From Pyxidicoccus caerfyrddinensis (lineage in GTDB: Bacteria > Myxococcota > Myxococcia > Myxococcales > Myxococcaceae), in NCBI RefSeq assembly GCF_010894405.1, contig NZ_JAAIYA010000018.1, forward strand, positions 138,516 through 202,515: a stretch of 64,000 nt of DNA, written 5' to 3'. The notes below the pieces were generated by a model. It ran no database searches. It saw only the letters and a list, made by a program, of their open reading frames with translations, and was not told where the DNA came from. Position 1 is the stretch's first letter, and the number at the start of each line of letters is the position of its first letter. Shown here one piece after another: positions 57,120-64,000 of the stretch. A program made the translations under genes and the position numbers.

Positions 57120-59729
57120 ATGGCACGGGGAAGCCGGTGGTGGATGGTGGCGGGCGGACTGACCCTCCTGTTCGCGTGGGGCGGCTGCCAGGAGCAGCCC
57201 ACGCCCGAGCGGCCGGACCTGGGGGACCGCCATGACGAGCCCCCCCTGGAGGACGGCCACGACGGGGGCGACGGCGGCTTCCACCCCGGCATCATCGACG
57301 CAGGCAGCGACGGCGGCGAGGCCGGGCCCGACGGCGGCGTGGAGGAGCCGGACGCCGGCCCCCTCCCGGAGCCTCCGCCGCGCGACGCGGACGCGGTGCG
57401 CAAGGAGAACCAGCGCCCCGGGACGACGGCGTGGCGCATCAACCGCGACGCGGGCGACCGGGTGGCCAACTCCCGCGAGATTGAGGGCTACGCGCTCGAG
57501 ACCACGCTGAAGCAGGGCGACACGCTGCGCGTGGCGGTGTCCCTCTCCTCGGCGAAGAGCTACCGCTGGGTGGTGTACCGGCTGGGCCACTACGGCGGGG
57601 CGGGAGGCCGCGAGGTGGCGCGCGGCGGCCCGCTGCAGGGCGTGAAGCAGGCCGAGTGCCCGACCGACCTGGACACCGGGATGACTGCGTGCACCTGGGC
57701 GCCGTCCCTGGAGATTCCCATTGGCGGTGACTGGGTGCGCGGCGCGTACGTGGTGAAGCTGATTCGCGACGACCGCTACCAGCGCTACGTGCCCTTCTTC
57801 GTGCGCGACGCGAACCCGCGCGCGGAGGTGGCGGTGCTGATTCCCACCGCGACGTGGGCCGCCTACAACACGTGGGGCGGCACCAGCCTCTACGACGACA
57901 AGTTCCAGGTGATGAAGCCGCACGGCGTCAGCCGCGCCTTCCGCTCGTCCTACGACAGGCCCTACCACCGGGGGCAGGGCACCGGGCACCTGCTGACGGA
58001 CGACATCAGCCTCGTGCAGTGGCTGGAGGCGCAGGGGCTGGACGTGGGCTACTTCACCGACGAGGACCTGGACGCCAGCTACGACTTCGTGGCGGGAGCG
58101 AAGGCGCTCATCCTCTCCGGGCACGACGAGTACTGGTCCTCGCGGGACAGGGACCATGCGGACCGGGCGCTGGCGGAAGGGCGCTCGCTGCTCAACCTGG
58201 GCGCTAACAACGCGTACTGGCAGGTGCGGCTGGAGCCGGCGGCGGACGGGCGGTCGCGCCGCATCGTCACCTGCTACAAGGGCCACGAGGATGACCCGTT
58301 CAAGGACTCGCGCCGCACGGCGAAGTTCAGGGATTTGCCGCAGAAGCGTCCGGAGAACGCGCTGCTCGGCGTGCAGTTCGCCGCCCGCTGGCACCAGTTC
58401 GGCTTCCCCGCCGTCATCACCGCGCCTGGCCACTGGGCGCTGGCGGGCACGGGGCTGAAGGCCGGTGACACGCTGTGGATGGCCAACGGCTACGAGCTGG
58501 ACCAGCTCGTGGACAACGGCGTCACGCCGCACGGCGTGGAAGTGCTGGCGGAGTCCCCGGCGCTGTCGCTCCAGGGGGCCTTCGGGTTCGGCCACATGGT
58601 GGTGCGCAAGCAGGGGAGCGCGTACGTCTTCTCCGCGGGTGGCATCGACTTCGTGCGCACGCTGGCCACGGAGGACATGGCGGACCCGCGCGCCGCGCGC
58701 ATCGTCGCCAACGTCCTCTACAAGGCGCTGGGCCGGCCGGTGCCGGACGCGCTGGTGGAGTTCCAGCGCAAGAATGACACCTCGGCCGAGGGGCCCTTCT
58801 CTCCGTCCGTCCAGACGGTGGCGGGGCAGCCCGGGAAGCGTCCCCGCGCGGGGGCGTCGGTGGCCTCGGACGCGCTCGGCGCGCCGGTGGCGGTGACGGT
58901 GCTGCCGGACGGCGGGTGGGCGGTGGCCGACGCGGTGGCCAACGCGGTGAAGCGCGTGTCGGCGGACGGCACGGTGCGCACGGTGCTCACGGGATTGAAC
59001 GGGCCCATGGGCATCGCCGCGGACGCCACGGGCAACATCTACGTCGCGGACTCGGATGCGCACGTCATCCGCCGCATCCCCGCGGACGGAGGGAAGGCGG
59101 AGGTGTTCGCCGGGACGACGCCGGGCATGCAGGACGGGCCCGCGAGGGGCGCGGCCTTCAACCAGCCCGCGGGGCTGGCGCTCACGCCGGACGGCACCGC
59201 GCTGCTGGTGGCGGACCTGAACAACGGCGTGATTCGCCGCATCGACCTGGTGGCGCTCGGCAACCCGGTGACGACGCTGCAGGGCGAGTGGATGTACCGG
59301 CCGTCCGCGGTGGCGGTGTCGGCGGACGGCAACACCCTGTACGTGGTGGAGACGGGCATGGCGCGCGTGCTGCGCATCCGCGGAGGCGTCACGTCCGTGG
59401 TGGCGGGCACCACGCCGGGCTTCAAGGACGGGAAGCCGGAGACGGCGCAGTTCCTGCCGTACCTGGGCGTGGCGGTGCTGCCGGACGGCTCGCTGGCGGT
59501 GTCGGACCCGGGCAACTACCGCGTGCGGCGCATCCTCTTCGCCGAGGACGGCTCGCCGCGCGAGGTGACGACGATGGCGGGCAGCGGACGCTACGGGAAT
59601 GCCGACGGCCCAGGGGAGCACGCGAGCTTCGTGCTCCCGGCGGGCCTGGCGGTGGGGCCGGATGGGCGCCTCTACGTGGCGGACTCCGGCAACGGGCTGG
59701 TGCGCGCCATTGCGCAGTGCGCGCGGTAG
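57120..59729 (+). CDS. Lipoprotein with dimethylformamidase-like domain and NHL repeats
   Basis: 869 residues from the ATG at 57120 (GGAGGACGGG upstream). A lipoprotein signal (LTLLFAWGGC) is followed by a Gly/Asp-rich linker to about residue 85. Residues about 110-560 match the large-subunit fold of N,N-dimethylformamidase-type proteins (WVVYRLGHYGGAGGREVA; PTATWAAYNTWGGTSLY; SGHDEYWSSRDRDHADRA; NLGANNAYWQVRLE). Residues about 590-869 are NHL-type beta-propeller repeats (DAHVIRRIPADGGKAEVFAG, GPDGRLYVADSGNG). Catalytic residues of the amidase are not confirmable by eye. Surface-anchored, probably binding or degrading a polymer. Confidence 0.85.
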   Translation: MARGSRWWMVAGGLTLLFAWGGCQEQPTPERPDLGDRHDEPPLEDGHDGGDGGFHPGIIDAGSDGGEAGPDGGVEEPDAGPLPEPPPRDADAVRKENQRPGTTAWRINRDAGDRVANSREIEGYALETTLKQGDTLRVAVSLSSAKSYRWVVYRLGHYGGAGGREVARGGPLQGVKQAECPTDLDTGMTACTWAPSLEIPIGGDWVRGAYVVKLIRDDRYQRYVPFFVRDANPRAEVAVLIPTATWAAYNTWGGTSLYDDKFQVMKPHGVSRAFRSSYDRPYHRGQGTGHLLTDDISLVQWLEAQGLDVGYFTDEDLDASYDFVAGAKALILSGHDEYWSSRDRDHADRALAEGRSLLNLGANNAYWQVRLEPAADGRSRRIVTCYKGHEDDPFKDSRRTAKFRDLPQKRPENALLGVQFAARWHQFGFPAVITAPGHWALAGTGLKAGDTLWMANGYELDQLVDNGVTPHGVEVLAESPALSLQGAFGFGHMVVRKQGSAYVFSAGGIDFVRTLATEDMADPRAARIVANVLYKALGRPVPDALVEFQRKNDTSAEGPFSPSVQTVAGQPGKRPRAGASVASDALGAPVAVTVLPDGGWAVADAVANAVKRVSADGTVRTVLTGLNGPMGIAADATGNIYVADSDAHVIRRIPADGGKAEVFAGTTPGMQDGPARGAAFNQPAGLALTPDGTALLVADLNNGVIRRIDLVALGNPVTTLQGEWMYRPSAVAVSADGNTLYVVETGMARVLRIRGGVTSVVAGTTPGFKDGKPETAQFLPYLGVAVLPDGSLAVSDPGNYRVRRILFAEDGSPREVTTMAGSGRYGNADGPGEHASFVLPAGLAVGPDGRLYVADSGNGLVRAIAQCAR

Positions 59730-59751
59730 CCCACGGACGCGGCGGTGAAGG

Positions 59752-59781
59752 CCCGGGGGCTCCAGCCTCCGGGTCCGTTTT
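59752..59781 (+). terminator. Intrinsic terminator after the NHL lipoprotein gene
   Basis: CCCGGGGGC-TCCA-GCCTCCGGG (59752-59773) forms a 9-bp stem with one G-U pair and a 4-base loop, followed by TCCGTTTT. Good position, 23 bases after the stop. Confidence 0.75.
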
Positions 59782-59927
59782 GACTGCGGGCGGTCTGGAT
59801 TCCAGGCCTCTCCGGGCCCTTCAGGGTGCCTGTATTGTTTTAAAGTCATCATTGGTGGTCTGCTGAGAGGGCGTACGACGGCCCTCGGCGCGGCGCTGAC
59901 CCCGTGAGGGGTTGGCGGAGACTGCCC

Positions 59928-61649
59928 ATGATGATGCGAGCAAAGTTCCTGCTGTTTGCTACAGCCGCGGTCGGGCTCGTGGTGTTGATGGGAGGCGCGC
60001 TCGTCCTGGGCTCGTTCCAGGGGCGGCGCTCGCAGGAACGGGCCCTCGCCGCCGATGAGCAGGGGATGATGCTCGGCGACCTGCGCCTGGAGTCCATCCG
60101 CTACGTGCAAGCGGTGCGAGACGCCATCGAGACCCGGCAGGCCATGGACGGCGCCCGGGACGAGGCCTTGCGGCGAGTGGACGCCTCCTTCGAACGCATG
60201 CGGCGGCTGGCGGACCAGGAGGAGGCGGCGGGAGGCGTGTCTTCCGACGCCGAGAACGCGCGGCTGGAGCGCCTGCATGAGGTCCTGCGCCGCTGGCTGG
60301 TGGACACGATGGAGCGTGCGCGCGAGGTGCAGCCCGAGGCGGAGGTGCGATTCCTCAACGAGGCCCGCGGTGCGTACCTTCGCGACGTGGAGCCGCTGCT
60401 GTCGCAGGCGCTGCAGGGCGAAGCGGCCGAGAGGGCCGACATCCTGCGCGAGACGGGACAGACGTTCCGGGCCGCGGAGGTGCTGGGCGTGGGACTTCCC
60501 CTCGTCGCGCTGCTCGTCATGGGCGGGTTGGCGTGGACGATGCTCGTGCCGCTCCAGCGCACCCTGCGGGACTTCCTCGCGAGCGCGGAGCGCGTGGGCC
60601 GGGGCGACTTCGAGCAGCTGCTGCCCGAGGAACGGAAGGATGAGTATGGCCTGCTCGCGCGGGCCTTCAACCGCATGGCGCGTCAGCTGCGCGAGCTCAT
60701 CGAGGAGCGGCAGCGCCGGGCGCGCGAGGACGCGGAGGCCTCCGAGCGGGAGACGCGCCGCAACAACACGCTGCTGGAGGCGACGGTCCGTGAGCGGACG
60801 GCGGAGCTGGAGCATGCGAACACGCGGCTGACGGAGAGCCTGCGGCAGCTCCAGGCCACGCAGGCGCAGCTGTTGTTGGCGGACCGGCTGGCCTCGGTGG
60901 GGCAGCTCGCGGCCGGCATCGGGCACGAAATCAACAACCCCCTGGCCTTCATCATCAGCAACCTGGAGTACGTGCAGGAGGAGCTGCGCCTGCAGGACGG
61001 AGGCGTGGAGCGCTCGCGCACGGAGGTGCGGCTGGCCTTGTCGGAGGCGAGGGAAGGGGCGGAGCGGGTGCGCCTCATCGTCCGCGAGCTGAGGAACCTG
61101 GCGCGTCCGGACAGCCTGGAGTCCGGGCCGGTGGACCTGAAGGCGGTGGTGCGCAGCGCGGAGAAGATGGCCATCCACCTCATCCGCCCGCGCGCGAGGC
61201 TCGTGCTGGACGTGGACGACGCGCCGCTCGTGCATGGAAACGGGGCGCGGCTGTGCCAGGTGGTGCTCAACCTGCTGCTCAACGCGGCGCATGCCATCGA
61301 GCCGGGCGGAGGGCAGCGCCACACCATTCGCGTGAGCGCGCGGGCGCAGGAAGCGCAGACGGTGCTGGTGGAGGTGGAGGACACCGGCTGCGGGATTCCG
61401 CCGGAGGACCTCGGCCGCATCTTCGACCCGTTCTTCTCCACGCGGCCGGTGGGGACGGGGACGGGGCTCGGGCTGGCGGTGTGCCACGGCATCGTCGCGT
61501 CCCATGGCGGCGAAATCTCCGTGGTGAGCGAGGTGGGGAAGGGCACCACGGTCCGCGTGAAGCTGCCGGTGTCCGCCGAGGGCGCGCGCGCGGCGCCTCT
61601 GGAACGGGAGTCGCAGGCCCCCGCGCTGCTCGAGCGGCAGGCGTCCTAG
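59928..61649 (+). CDS. Sensor histidine kinase
   Basis: 573 residues from the ATG at 59928 (GGAG 7 bases upstream). A first membrane helix (FLLFATAAVGLVVLMGGALV) and a second near residue 190 (LPLVALLVMGGLAWTMLV) bracket a periplasmic helical sensor. A HAMP domain follows (FLASAERVGRGDFEQLLPEE) and a coiled coil, then HisKA with His333 in GHEINNPLAF, and the ATPase domain with NLLLNAAHAI (N box), DTGCGIPPED (G1), FFSTRPVGTGTGLGLAVCHG (F/G2). No partner response regulator is adjacent, an orphan arrangement usual in myxobacteria. Signal unknown. Confidence 0.95.
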   Translation: MMMRAKFLLFATAAVGLVVLMGGALVLGSFQGRRSQERALAADEQGMMLGDLRLESIRYVQAVRDAIETRQAMDGARDEALRRVDASFERMRRLADQEEAAGGVSSDAENARLERLHEVLRRWLVDTMERAREVQPEAEVRFLNEARGAYLRDVEPLLSQALQGEAAERADILRETGQTFRAAEVLGVGLPLVALLVMGGLAWTMLVPLQRTLRDFLASAERVGRGDFEQLLPEERKDEYGLLARAFNRMARQLRELIEERQRRAREDAEASERETRRNNTLLEATVRERTAELEHANTRLTESLRQLQATQAQLLLADRLASVGQLAAGIGHEINNPLAFIISNLEYVQEELRLQDGGVERSRTEVRLALSEAREGAERVRLIVRELRNLARPDSLESGPVDLKAVVRSAEKMAIHLIRPRARLVLDVDDAPLVHGNGARLCQVVLNLLLNAAHAIEPGGGQRHTIRVSARAQEAQTVLVEVEDTGCGIPPEDLGRIFDPFFSTRPVGTGTGLGLAVCHGIVASHGGEISVVSEVGKGTTVRVKLPVSAEGARAAPLERESQAPALLERQAS

Positions 61650-61669
61650 GGCATCGCGAGGCGCCCCCG

Positions 61670-62581
61670 TCAGTCGCCGTCCGGTCCGCCGAGCGTCGTC
61701 AGGATGCGTCGCCGCACGTCCACGGCCCGCTTCGAGCCCGGTGCCGCGCGCGCCAGCAGGCCGACGAGGTTGAAGAGGTCGAACACCTCTGCCTGTCGCC
61801 TCCAGTCCTCGGGCAGGTGTCCCCCGTGCGCCCGGTAGCTGGTGGCGAAGGCCTCCACGAAGGGCTCGGGCGGCGCCCAGCGCAGCAGTTGGCCCACGTC
61901 CAGGAGCGCGGGCCCGGCGTAGGCGAACTCCCAGTCGAGGATCAGGGGAAGGCCCGCCTCCGTGTCATGGAGGTTGCAGGCCTTGAAGTCGCCATGCAGC
62001 AACACGGCGCCACCGGCCCACGCACGCAGCGACTCCGCATGCCGCTCGATGAAGCCGGAGAGCGGCGTGTACAGCTCCGAGCGGAGCGTGGGCTCCAGCG
62101 CGTCGAGCTGCGAGCGCAGGTGGTCATGGAACGCGGCGAACACGTCATGGAACGGCGTCACCACGTCCAGCGTGGGCCCCAGGAGTCCGGCCTCGGAGAA
62201 CCTGCGTGCATGCACTTCCGCGAGCGCGAACCCCAGCGCCTCGCCATGCGCGGTAGAGCCCTGCAAGGGGGCATGGGGGACATACTCCAGCAGGAGGAAG
62301 TCCTCGCCCGAGGCGAGCACCGCCGGTACGCGGAAGGACTTCCACCCCAGGCCCAGCAGCGCCTGCTCCTTGCGGAGCGTCCCCGTGTCCCGCCGGTAGA
62401 CGCGCAGCACGCGCCCGGTGCCGATGCGCATGTTGACGTTGGCGTGGCCGCCGCTCAGCAGCTCGCACGGCTCGTCGGTGGGACCGATGCGCTGGAGAAT
62501 CTCCTCGTGGCCGAGCGCGCGAAGCTCCGCCTTCCGCTCCCAGTCACGCTCGGGATTGGGCAACGGCTCCGGCGCACTCAC
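61670..62581 (-). CDS. APH-family phosphotransferase
   Basis: 303 residues. The catalytic Brenner motif is LLHGDFKACNL and the DFG-like metal motif LILDWEFAYAG. The ATP-binding part is ELLSGGHANVNMRI. It is related to aminoglycoside phosphotransferases and choline/homoserine kinases. Substrate not deducible; not evidence of resistance. The start overlaps the cutA stop (ATGA, 62578-62581), so the two are translated together. Confidence 0.9.
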   Translation of the reverse strand: MSAPEPLPNPERDWERKAELRALGHEEILQRIGPTDEPCELLSGGHANVNMRIGTGRVLRVYRRDTGTLRKEQALLGLGWKSFRVPAVLASGEDFLLLEYVPHAPLQGSTAHGEALGFALAEVHARRFSEAGLLGPTLDVVTPFHDVFAAFHDHLRSQLDALEPTLRSELYTPLSGFIERHAESLRAWAGGAVLLHGDFKACNLHDTEAGLPLILDWEFAYAGPALLDVGQLLRWAPPEPFVEAFATSYRAHGGHLPEDWRRQAEVFDLFNLVGLLARAAPGSKRAVDVRRRILTTLGGPDGD

Positions 62582-62904
62582 GGAGAGAAGCGGGCGTTGT
62601 CACGCACCCACGCCAGGTAGGGGCCGTGGCCGTCGGTGATGTCGAGGCGGAGCACCTCGGGTACTTCATAGGGATGCAGTGCGACGACGCGGGCGCGGAG
62701 CGCCTCGAAGAGGACGTCCTTCGTCTTGAGGATGAGCAGCACCTCCTGCTCGTCGTGGACCTTGCCCTCCCACCGGTAGATGGAGCGCAGGCCGGGGACG
62801 ATGTTGCCGCACGCGGCGAGCTGCTCCTCCACCAGCGTGCGCGCCAGCTCGGCGGCCTTGTCGGTGGAGGGCGCGGTGACGAGGACGAGGATGACGTCGG
62901 TCAT
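62578..62904 (-). CDS. cutA: Divalent-cation tolerance protein CutA
   Basis: 108 residues from the ATG at 62904; the upstream frame is antisense-like and lacks family match. Family features: VTAPSTDKAAELARTLVEEQ, LAACGNIVPGLRSIYRWEGK, LILKTKDVLFEALRARVVAL, HPYEVPEVL. CutA forms trimers and is linked to copper tolerance in E. coli, though that role is debated. 13 bases after the ATPase gene and coupled to the kinase gene. Confidence 0.97.
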   Translation of the reverse strand: MTDVILVLVTAPSTDKAAELARTLVEEQLAACGNIVPGLRSIYRWEGKVHDEQEVLLILKTKDVLFEALRARVVALHPYEVPEVLRLDITDGHGPYLAWVRDNARFSP

Positions 62905-62917
62905 GAGCGCCCGGGCC

Positions 62918-63898
62918 TCAACGCCCCGCGCTGCGCATCCCGCCCGGCGTGTGGTGCAGGGGCGAGTCCATCTCCTGGCGCGTGCGGCGCCGGTCCGGCG
63001 TGTCGCGGGGCAGCTCCACGAAGGTGCACATCTCGCAGAGGCGGCTGTAGATGCGCTCACCCACGCGCTCGCGCAAGAGCTCCGCCTCACGTGCGGCGTT
63101 GCGCGAGTCCTCCGTCGTCCGGTAGCCCGTGGGCGCCGGGGCGCGCACGGCCTTCTTCTCCGGCTCCAGCGAGTAGTTCGTCGCGAACAGCGTGGTGCGG
63201 CCCGCGTTGTAGCGGCGGGCAATCAGCTCATCGAGCGTCTCCATCTCGAACGGGCTGCCGCGTCCCTTGCCCAGCTCGTCGATGGCCAGCACCTCCACGT
63301 CCGACAGCGGGCCGATGATTTCGCCGCCGCTCTTGCCGTCCTGGAAGCCCCGCCGGATGGTGGCGTACAGCAGGGAAATCTCCACGTAGCGGGCCCGGAC
63401 GCCGACCTCCAGCACCAGGTGCGCGAGCGTGGCCGCCATCAGGTGCGTCTTCCCCGTGCCCACCGGGCCGCTGAGGATGAAGCCCTTCGCCGGGCCGCCC
63501 TTCGCATCCGTGCCGCCCTTCACGTAGTTGTGGCCGAAGTGCATGGCCACGCCGCGGCCCCGGTCCTGTGCCTCGTTGAAGGCCCGGTAGTTGTCGAAGC
63601 TCGCATGCGACACGACGCCGGGCAGCCCCACGTCGTTGAAGAGGGACACGCGCCGCCGCCGCCGCGTGCACACGCACGGCTCCATCACCTCGTAGAGCCG
63701 GGGGCCCATCTTCTGGCTGAACACGCCCTCGCGCTCCACCAGCACATGCCCGCGCCCGCCGCACACGGAGCAGCTCTCCGAGCACGCGCACACCCGCGCC
63801 ATGGCCACATCCCCACGCCGCTCGAGCACGTAGGTCCGCCCACCGCACACCCCACACGCCTCGCCCGTCGCCTTCGCACCCATGTCGCGCATTGCCAT
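62918..63898 (-). CDS. DnaC/IstB-like ATPase with N-terminal zinc knuckles
   Basis: 326 residues from 63898 (MAMRDMGAK; 63892 is an alternative start). The N-terminal 80 residues contain CGVCGGRTYV, then CACSESCSVCGGRGHV and CVCT: several CxxC pairs like those of DnaJ-type zinc centres. The AAA+ core follows: Walker A SGPVGTGKTHLMAA, Walker B VLAIDELGKG, sensor 1 TLFATNYS, and arginine finger region in ERIYSRLCEM. The ATPase part resembles DnaC/IstB helicase loaders. A replication, repair or transposition-type loading role is plausible, but no transposase is near. Zinc knuckles on a DnaC-type ATPase are unusual. Confidence 0.88.
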   Translation of the reverse strand: MAMRDMGAKATGEACGVCGGRTYVLERRGDVAMARVCACSESCSVCGGRGHVLVEREGVFSQKMGPRLYEVMEPCVCTRRRRRVSLFNDVGLPGVVSHASFDNYRAFNEAQDRGRGVAMHFGHNYVKGGTDAKGGPAKGFILSGPVGTGKTHLMAATLAHLVLEVGVRARYVEISLLYATIRRGFQDGKSGGEIIGPLSDVEVLAIDELGKGRGSPFEMETLDELIARRYNAGRTTLFATNYSLEPEKKAVRAPAPTGYRTTEDSRNAAREAELLRERVGERIYSRLCEMCTFVELPRDTPDRRRTRQEMDSPLHHTPGGMRSAGR

Positions 63899-63956
63899 AA
63901 CAGAGCCTCCCCGCGCCCGTCAGCCAACTGAACAGGCGTCCAGTCGGGCATTCCCC

Positions 63957-64000
63957 TCACACTTCCTTCACGCCCAACCGCCGCCGCACCGCCACCAGCA
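63957..64000 (-). CDS. 3' end of an unidentified gene
   Basis: The minus frame entering from the right edge reads LVAVRRRLGVKEV and stops at 63957-63959. Fourteen codons are too few to identify the product. It ends 58 bases before the ATPase start on the same strand. Confidence 0.35.
   Translation of the reverse strand, partial: LVAVRRRLGVKEV

Noticed and set aside
57081-61505. 1474-codon minus-strand open frame spanning the NHL lipoprotein and histidine kinase genes
   Set aside because: Crosses two real genes and a terminator; composition is Arg/His/Val/Leu-rich shadow type.
61670-62581. Aminoglycoside resistance kinase
   Set aside because: The fold and motifs are shared with many metabolic kinases of the APH family; no resistance-specific residues or mobile context seen.

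Overview
This is a very GC-rich window, about 70% by eye, with strong third-position G/C bias. It fits a myxobacterium of the Myxococcaceae type (Myxococcus, Corallococcus or Pyxidicoccus relatives). The grounds are a eukaryote-like Ser/Thr kinase, an FHA-fused enhancer-binding protein, many lipoproteins with Asp/Gly/Pro-rich linkers, a CIRCE-controlled groES-groEL operon, and gld-like ABC genes next to DUF4340. This is an inference from gene content; no search was possible. The window looks chromosomal. I found no insertion sequence, CRISPR array, integrase or rRNA, and one tRNA (Gly, CCC). The only clear decay is a DNA-methylase remnant near the left edge.

Layout. 1-1080: a partial gene, the methylase remnant and a SUKH-type (SMI1/KNR4) protein. 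1326-9744: a Ser/Thr kinase with a TPR tail, small Cys-rich lipoproteins, a large Ig/propeller-like lipoprotein, tRNA-Gly, a PPC-repeat lipoprotein and a discoidin-like secreted protein. 9803-13593 (minus): housekeeping cluster prfA-prmC-murA plus a zinc-ribbon protein. 13749-18216: a 40-residue basic protein, a CapA-like protein, a TPR protein, a CorC/HlyC-type membrane protein and an exported protein. 18462-22064: smc. 22185-26376 (minus): lipoproteins and the FHA regulator, which lacks the GAFTGA loop. 26471-29018: grxC, groEL and groES with promoter and CIRCE. A second CIRCE-like palindrome lies before two unrecognised plus-strand genes. 30553-35930: Nudix, rpoZ, DoxX-like, pgm and an AmpG-like MFS protein.

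36063-40932 (minus) is the most interesting region. It is a tight five-gene array: lipoprotein, ECF-like sigma factor, zinc-finger transmembrane anti-sigma factor, secreted caspase-fold protease with a barrel-like C-terminus, and a second lipoprotein that looks paralogous to the first. Sigma/anti-sigma and anti-sigma/protease overlap by 4 bases. I read it as a cell-envelope sensing module that controls its own exported protease.

41141-48696 (plus): a nucleotidyltransferase/metallophosphoesterase pair, an ABC ATPase with a 1200-residue permease-M1 aminopeptidase fusion, and a lipase-like hydrolase coupled to a small basic protein. 48814-50893: DUF2252 and SET-domain proteins. 50927-55588 (minus): gldA/gldF/gldG-like ABC genes plus a DUF4340 protein behind a predicted promoter. 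55797-61649 (plus): lysC, an 869-residue lipoprotein with dimethylformamidase-like and NHL-repeat parts, and a sensor histidine kinase. 61670-64000 (minus): an APH-like kinase, cutA, a DnaC/IstB-like ATPase with zinc knuckles, and the 3' end of another gene.

All functions are read from motifs and remembered families. Start codons were chosen from Shine-Dalgarno spacing, signal peptides and overlaps; uncertain ones are flagged.
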